Of a stretch of 64,000 nt of DNA, positions 60,398-64,000 are shown piece after piece. The notes beneath the pieces were generated by a model. That model was not told where the DNA came from and did no database searches. It was given only the letters and a program-made list of their open reading frames with translations. The position numbers and the translations under genes were made by a program. The stretch is from Rhodocyclaceae bacterium (GTDB lineage Bacteria; Pseudomonadota; Gammaproteobacteria; Burkholderiales; Rhodocyclaceae): positions 27,571 to 91,570 of the forward strand of contig JAGRGB010000046.1 in NCBI GenBank assembly GCA_020445745.1, in the 5' to 3' direction. Every line of letters begins with the position of its first letter. The stretch's first letter is position 1.

Positions 60398-61169
60398 CGC
60401 CGGAGGTGTCCTCGGCGCCGCCCTTCAGCTGCTCGCTGGTACGGCCGAAGCGCCGCTCGCGGTGCAGGTAGGACTGGATCGCATCGGCCAGCGCGCGCTC
60501 GTCGAAATCCGGCCACAGCGTGTCGGTGAAGTAGAGCTCGGTGTAGGCGAGCTGCCACAGCAGGAAGTTCGAGATGCGCTGTTCGCCGCCGGTTCGGATG
60601 AACAGGTCCGGCTCCGGCGCATAGGCCAGCGCCAGATGGCGCGACAGCTCCTCCTCGTCGAAGCCGCTGCGGCGCTCCGGCGAGGCCGCGAGCATCCGTT
60701 CCATGGCCTGCATGATGTCCCAGCGCCCGCCGTAGTTGGCGGCGATGGTCAGGGTCAGCCGCTCGTTGCCGGCGGTGCGCGCCTCGGCCTCGCGGATCAG
60801 CCGCGCCAGGGATTCGTCGAACGCCGACAGGTCGCCGATGACGTGAAAGCGGATCCCATTCTCGTGCAGCTTGTCGATTTCCTTCTGCAGCGACTTCAGG
60901 AACAGCTGCATCAGGAACGACACTTCGTCGGCCGGGCGCCGCCAGTTCTCGGAGCTGAACGCGAACAGCGTCAGGAACTCGACGCCGTTGTCGATGCAGG
61001 CGCGGATCACCGCGCGCACCGACTCGACGCCGCGCGCGTGTCCGGCGACCCGGGGCATCATCCGGCGACGGGCCCAGCGGCCGTTGCCGTCCATGATGAT
61101 CGCCACGTGGCGTGGACCGCGGGCGGTATCGGGAATCGAACGTGTGGAACTTACGAAGGGTATGGCCAA
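60390..61169 (-). CDS. uppS: Undecaprenyl diphosphate synthase
   Basis: The 259-residue product has the cis-prenyltransferase motifs: [16 protein letters not shown] with the catalytic Asp, [11 protein letters not shown] and [19 protein letters not shown]. It makes the C55 carrier lipid used for peptidoglycan and O-antigen. It follows frr by 36 bases. Confidence 0.98.
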   Translation of the reverse strand: MAIPFVSSTRSIPDTARGPRHVAIIMDGNGRWARRRMMPRVAGHARGVESVRAVIRACIDNGVEFLTLFAFSSENWRRPADEVSFLMQLFLKSLQKEIDKLHENGIRFHVIGDLSAFDESLARLIREAEARTAGNERLTLTIAANYGGRWDIMQAMERMLAASPERRSGFDEEELSRHLALAYAPEPDLFIRTGGEQRISNFLLWQLAYTELYFTDTLWPDFDERALADAIQSYLHRERRFGRTSEQLKGGAEDTSGDA

Positions 61170-61205
61170 GCCTGCGCCTCGCTCGGGGCTTGCGTTCGCG
61201 GGCGG

Positions 61206-61763
61206 TCAGACCTGAAGCAGTTCCTGCTCTTTCTGGGAAAGCAGGCGATCCACCTCGGCAACGTAACGATCGGTCAGCTTCTGCACCTCGTCCTGGGCAC
61301 GACGTTCGTCGTCCTCGGAGATCTCCTTCTCCTTGGTGGCGTCCTTGAGGTGGTTGTTGGCGTCCCGGCGCAGGTTGCGGATCGCGACCTTGGCGGTCTC
61401 GCCCTCGTGGCGAACGACCTTGATCAGCTCGCGCCGGCGCTCCTCGGTGAGGGGCGGCATCGGCACCCGGATGATGTCACCCTGGTTGGCCGGATTGAGA
61501 CCGAGATCGGAATCGCGGATCGCCTTCTCGACCTTGGCGAACATCGGCTTCTCCCAGGGCTGGACACCGATCGTGCGGGCGTCGAGCAGGGAGATGCCGG
61601 CCACCTGGTTGACCGGGACCATGCTGCCGTAGTACTCGACCTGGATATGGTCGAGCAGGCCGGTATGGGCGCGTCCGGTGCGCACCTTGGCGAGATCGGT
61701 CTTCAGGGCCTCGATCGACTTCTGCATCTTCTGTTCGGCGGTTTTCTTGATCTCGGCGATCAT
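61206..61763 (-). CDS. frr: Ribosome recycling factor
   Basis: ATG 61763 follows AAGGAG at seven bases. The 185-residue product shows the RRF sequence from [20 protein letters not shown] through [26 protein letters not shown] and LPPLTEERR-like ([16 protein letters not shown]). It releases ribosomes after termination together with EF-G. Spacing from pyrH is 11 bases. Confidence 0.98.
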   Translation of the reverse strand: MIAEIKKTAEQKMQKSIEALKTDLAKVRTGRAHTGLLDHIQVEYYGSMVPVNQVAGISLLDARTIGVQPWEKPMFAKVEKAIRDSDLGLNPANQGDIIRVPMPPLTEERRRELIKVVRHEGETAKVAIRNLRRDANNHLKDATKEKEISEDDERRAQDEVQKLTDRYVAEVDRLLSQKEQELLQV

Positions 61764-61774
61764 CGATCTGCTCC

Positions 61775-62488
61775 TTAACAGTAGACGAGCGTGCCTTCGT
61801 CCTCGCCGATCACGACGCGGCGCAACGCTCCGGGCTTGAAGATGCTGAACACATTGACCGGCAGGCGCTGGTCGCGGCACAGCGCGAAGGCGGTGGCGTC
61901 CATGACCTGCAGGTTGCGGCTGATGGCTTCGTCGAAGCTGAGCCTGCTGTAGCGCGTGGCCCGGGCGTCGGCGTTCGGATCGGCGGTGTAGATGCCGTCC
62001 ACCTTGGTCGCCTTGAGGACGATCTCGGCGCCGATCTCGGCGCCCCTGAGGGCCGCGGCGGTATCGGTGGTGAAGAACGGGTTGCCGGTGCCGGCCGCGA
62101 AGATCACGACGCGACCGTCCTCGAGATAGCGGATCGCCTTGCCGCGGATGTAGGGCTCGACCACCTGCTCCATCGTCAGCGCCGACTGGACGCGGCTGAC
62201 GATGCCGGCGCGGCGCATCGCATCGGACAGCGCCATCGCGTTCATCACCGTCGCCAGCATGCCCATGTAGTCGGCGGTCGCCCGATCCATGCCCGACGAG
62301 GCGCCGGCCATGCCACGAAAGATGTTGCCGCCGCCGATGACGACGCCGATCTGTACGCCGAGGCGCGAAACCTCGGCGATGTCGTCGACGATGCCGCCCA
62401 CCACGCCCTCGTTGATGCCATAGGCGTCGTCGCCCATCAGGGCTTCACCCGAGAGCTTCAGCAGGATGCGTTTGTAGGCGGCGGCCAT
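61775..62488 (-). CDS. pyrH: UMP kinase
   Basis: The 237-residue product is an amino-acid-kinase-fold protein with [41 protein letters not shown] and [12 protein letters not shown], all hallmark PyrH segments. It phosphorylates UMP for nucleic acid and sugar-nucleotide synthesis. It follows tsf by ten bases. Confidence 0.98.
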   Translation of the reverse strand: MAAAYKRILLKLSGEALMGDDAYGINEGVVGGIVDDIAEVSRLGVQIGVVIGGGNIFRGMAGASSGMDRATADYMGMLATVMNAMALSDAMRRAGIVSRVQSALTMEQVVEPYIRGKAIRYLEDGRVVIFAAGTGNPFFTTDTAAALRGAEIGAEIVLKATKVDGIYTADPNADARATRYSRLSFDEAISRNLQVMDATAFALCRDQRLPVNVFSIFKPGALRRVVIGEDEGTLVYC

Positions 62489-62498
62489 GCGCGGATTC

Positions 62499-63389
62499 TT
62501 ACTTCTGGGCCGACGCGGCCTGGGCAGCCACTTCCGCGGCGAAGTCGCTGACCTTCTTCTCGATGCCCTCGCCGACCACGTACAGCTCGAAACCGGCGAC
62601 GCGGGCGCCGCGCGACTTCAGCAGGGCCTCGACGGTCTGCTTGCCGTCCTCGGCCTTGACGAAGACCTGGCCGAGCAGGGTCACCTCCTTGAGGAACTTC
62701 TGCACCGTGCCGTCGGCGATCTTCTCCAGCATCGCTTCCGGCTTGCCGGCCTCGCGCGCCTTCTCGATCGCGATGCGCCGTTCGGCGTCGATCAGCGCGC
62801 CCGGCACGCCGCTGGCGTCGACCGACTTGGGCTTGCTCGCCGCGATGTGCATCGCCAGGTCCTTGCCCAGCTGCTCGTCACCGCCGACCAGATCGACCAG
62901 CACGCCGATCCGCGAGCCATGCACGTAGCTGGCCATGCTGCCCTCGGCCTCGACCCGCACGAAGCGGCGGATGCTCATGTTCTCGCCGATCTTGCCGACC
63001 AGCGCGGCACGTACCTCCTCGACCGACTTGTCGCCGAGGCGGAGCGCCGACAGCGCGTCCACGTCGGCCGGTTCGTGCGCCACCACCAGCTTCGCGACGT
63101 CGGCGCCGAGGCCGATGAAATCGTCGTTCCGCGACACGAAGTCGGTCTCGCAGTTGAGCTCGACCATCGCCGCGCACTTGCCGTCCGCAGCGACCTCGAT
63201 GCCGACGATGCCTTCCGCGGTGATCCGGCTCGCGGCCTTGCTCGCCTTGTTGCCCAGCTTGACGCGGAGGAGTTCCTCCGCCTTGCCCATGTCGCCGTCC
63301 GCCTCGGTCAGCGCCTTCTTGCACTCCATCATCGGCGCGTCGGTCTTCTCGCGCAGCTCCTTGACCATGCCTGCGGTGATTGCCGCCAT
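62499..63389 (-). CDS. tsf: Elongation factor Ts
   Basis: The 296-residue product has the UBA-like N-terminus ([20 protein letters not shown]) and the core motif [11 protein letters not shown] that drives nucleotide exchange on EF-Tu. Its length is normal. It follows rpsB with 54 bases between. Confidence 0.98.
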   Translation of the reverse strand: MAAITAGMVKELREKTDAPMMECKKALTEADGDMGKAEELLRVKLGNKASKAASRITAEGIVGIEVAADGKCAAMVELNCETDFVSRNDDFIGLGADVAKLVVAHEPADVDALSALRLGDKSVEEVRAALVGKIGENMSIRRFVRVEAEGSMASYVHGSRIGVLVDLVGGDEQLGKDLAMHIAASKPKSVDASGVPGALIDAERRIAIEKAREAGKPEAMLEKIADGTVQKFLKEVTLLGQVFVKAEDGKQTVEALLKSRGARVAGFELYVVGEGIEKKVSDFAAEVAAQAASAQK

Positions 63390-63443
63390 GCTTGCTCCTG
63401 CCTGTATCCAGTGAATTCTGTTGCTGTTGCCGCGGGCGGGCCG

Positions 63444-64000
63444 TCAGGCCTCTTCGTCGCCCGTCTCTTCCTCGACCTCGACGAACTCGTCGCCGCCGGC
63501 AGCGACGATCTCCTGCACCACCTGGTTGCGTCCGGCCAGCACCGCGTCGGCGACGCCGCGCGCGTACAGGCGGATCGCCCGGGAGGAATCGTCGTTGCCC
63601 GGGATCACGTAGTCGATCGGTTCCGGCGAGTGATTGGTGTCGACCACCGCGACCACCGGGATGCCCAGCTTGCGGGCCTCGGTCACCGCGATCTTGTGGT
63701 AGCCGACGTCGATCACGAACAGCGCGTCGGGCAGGCCGCCCATCTCCTTGATGCCGCCGATGCTCTTGTGCAGCTTGGCGATCTCGCGGCTGGTCATCAG
63801 CGCCTCTTTCTTCGACAGGCGCTCCATCGAGCCGTCTTCGTGCATCGCCTCCATGTCCTTCAGGCGCTTGATCGACTGCTTGACGGTCTTGAAGTTGGTC
63901 AGCATCCCGCCCAGCCAGCGATGGTTGACATAAGGCATCTTGCAGGCCTGGGCCGACTCACGCACCGCCTCACGCGCAGAACGCTTGGTGCCGACAAACA
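63444..64000 (-). CDS. rpsB: Ribosomal protein S2 (5' end outside window)
   Basis: The frame runs off the right edge. The visible C-terminal 185 residues start within [12 protein letters not shown] and include [36 protein letters not shown] and [19 protein letters not shown]. An acidic tail ([11 protein letters not shown]) closes the chain. It is the first gene of the housekeeping operon, with its promoter outside the window. Confidence 0.98.
   Translation of the reverse strand, partial: FVGTKRSAREAVRESAQACKMPYVNHRWLGGMLTNFKTVKQSIKRLKDMEAMHEDGSMERLSKKEALMTSREIAKLHKSIGGIKEMGGLPDALFVIDVGYHKIAVTEARKLGIPVVAVVDTNHSPEPIDYVIPGNDDSSRAIRLYARGVADAVLAGRNQVVQEIVAAGGDEFVEVEEETGDEEA

Noticed and set aside
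1-64000. CRISPR arrays, insertion sequences, prophage genes
   Set aside because: No repeated spaced units, transposase or integrase motifs, or phage structural genes were seen.

Overview
The window is GC-rich, densely coded chromosomal DNA from a Gram-negative bacterium. The right end carries the block rpsB-tsf-pyrH-frr-uppS-cdsA-dxr-rseP-bamA-skp-lpxD-fabZ-lpxA-lpxB-rnhB. That gene order is typical of Beta- and Gammaproteobacteria. Together with the base composition and the many c-type cytochromes it points to a respiratory betaproteobacterium, perhaps a Rhodocyclales-like lineage; this is inference, and there is no rRNA in the window to settle it.

Region 1 (1-12936, + strand) looks like an extracellular or outer-membrane electron-transfer locus. 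It holds the C-terminus of an outer-membrane barrel, four small c7-type triheme cytochromes arranged as A-B ... B'-A', a helical periplasmic protein, two NHL-propeller proteins (one a lipoprotein), a secreted 11-heme cytochrome, ResB- and ResC/CcsA-like cytochrome maturation proteins, an orphan heme-copper-oxidase-subunit-I-like membrane protein and a TPR protein. Many of the genes overlap by four bases, which suggests translational coupling.

Region 2 (13230-19665, +) is a partial System I cytochrome c maturation cluster: ccmD, then ccmF-ccmG-ccmH-ccmI, followed by a Tll0287-like heme-domain protein and a TlpA-like thioredoxin. ccmA, ccmB, ccmC and ccmE are not in the window. CcmI carries a duplicated C-terminal domain.

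Region 3 (19691-30834) is regulatory and sensory. It has a histidine kinase with a Cys/His-rich insert next to its phospho-acceptor helix, an NtrC-type sigma-54 activator, Sel1-repeat proteins, a monoheme cytochrome, two free-standing periplasmic propellers, a Crp/Fnr-type regulator, a fifth triheme cytochrome on the minus strand, and a GGDEF-EAL protein whose periplasmic domain carries a c-heme motif. Regions 1 to 3 together hold about 30 CxxCH heme sites.

Region 4 (30835-39807) holds a CYTH-CHAD protein, a small Sm-like secreted protein, a PAS-GGDEF diguanylate cyclase coupled to a Liv-type binding protein, a PEP-CTERM-like protein and tRNA-Leu(UAG). Non-coding gaps are longest here. Region 5 (39878-48781) has an AttH/CrtC-like lipocalin with an FtsX-type ABC exporter, an AraC-type regulator divergent from a 3-hydroxyacyl-CoA dehydrogenase / acyl-CoA dehydrogenase / 2-methylacyl-CoA racemase operon, and a small orphan gene with a clear promoter. 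Region 6 (48832-64000, - strand) is the housekeeping operon for translation, isoprenoid, phospholipid, lipid A and outer-membrane biogenesis, ending in a recognisable intrinsic terminator.
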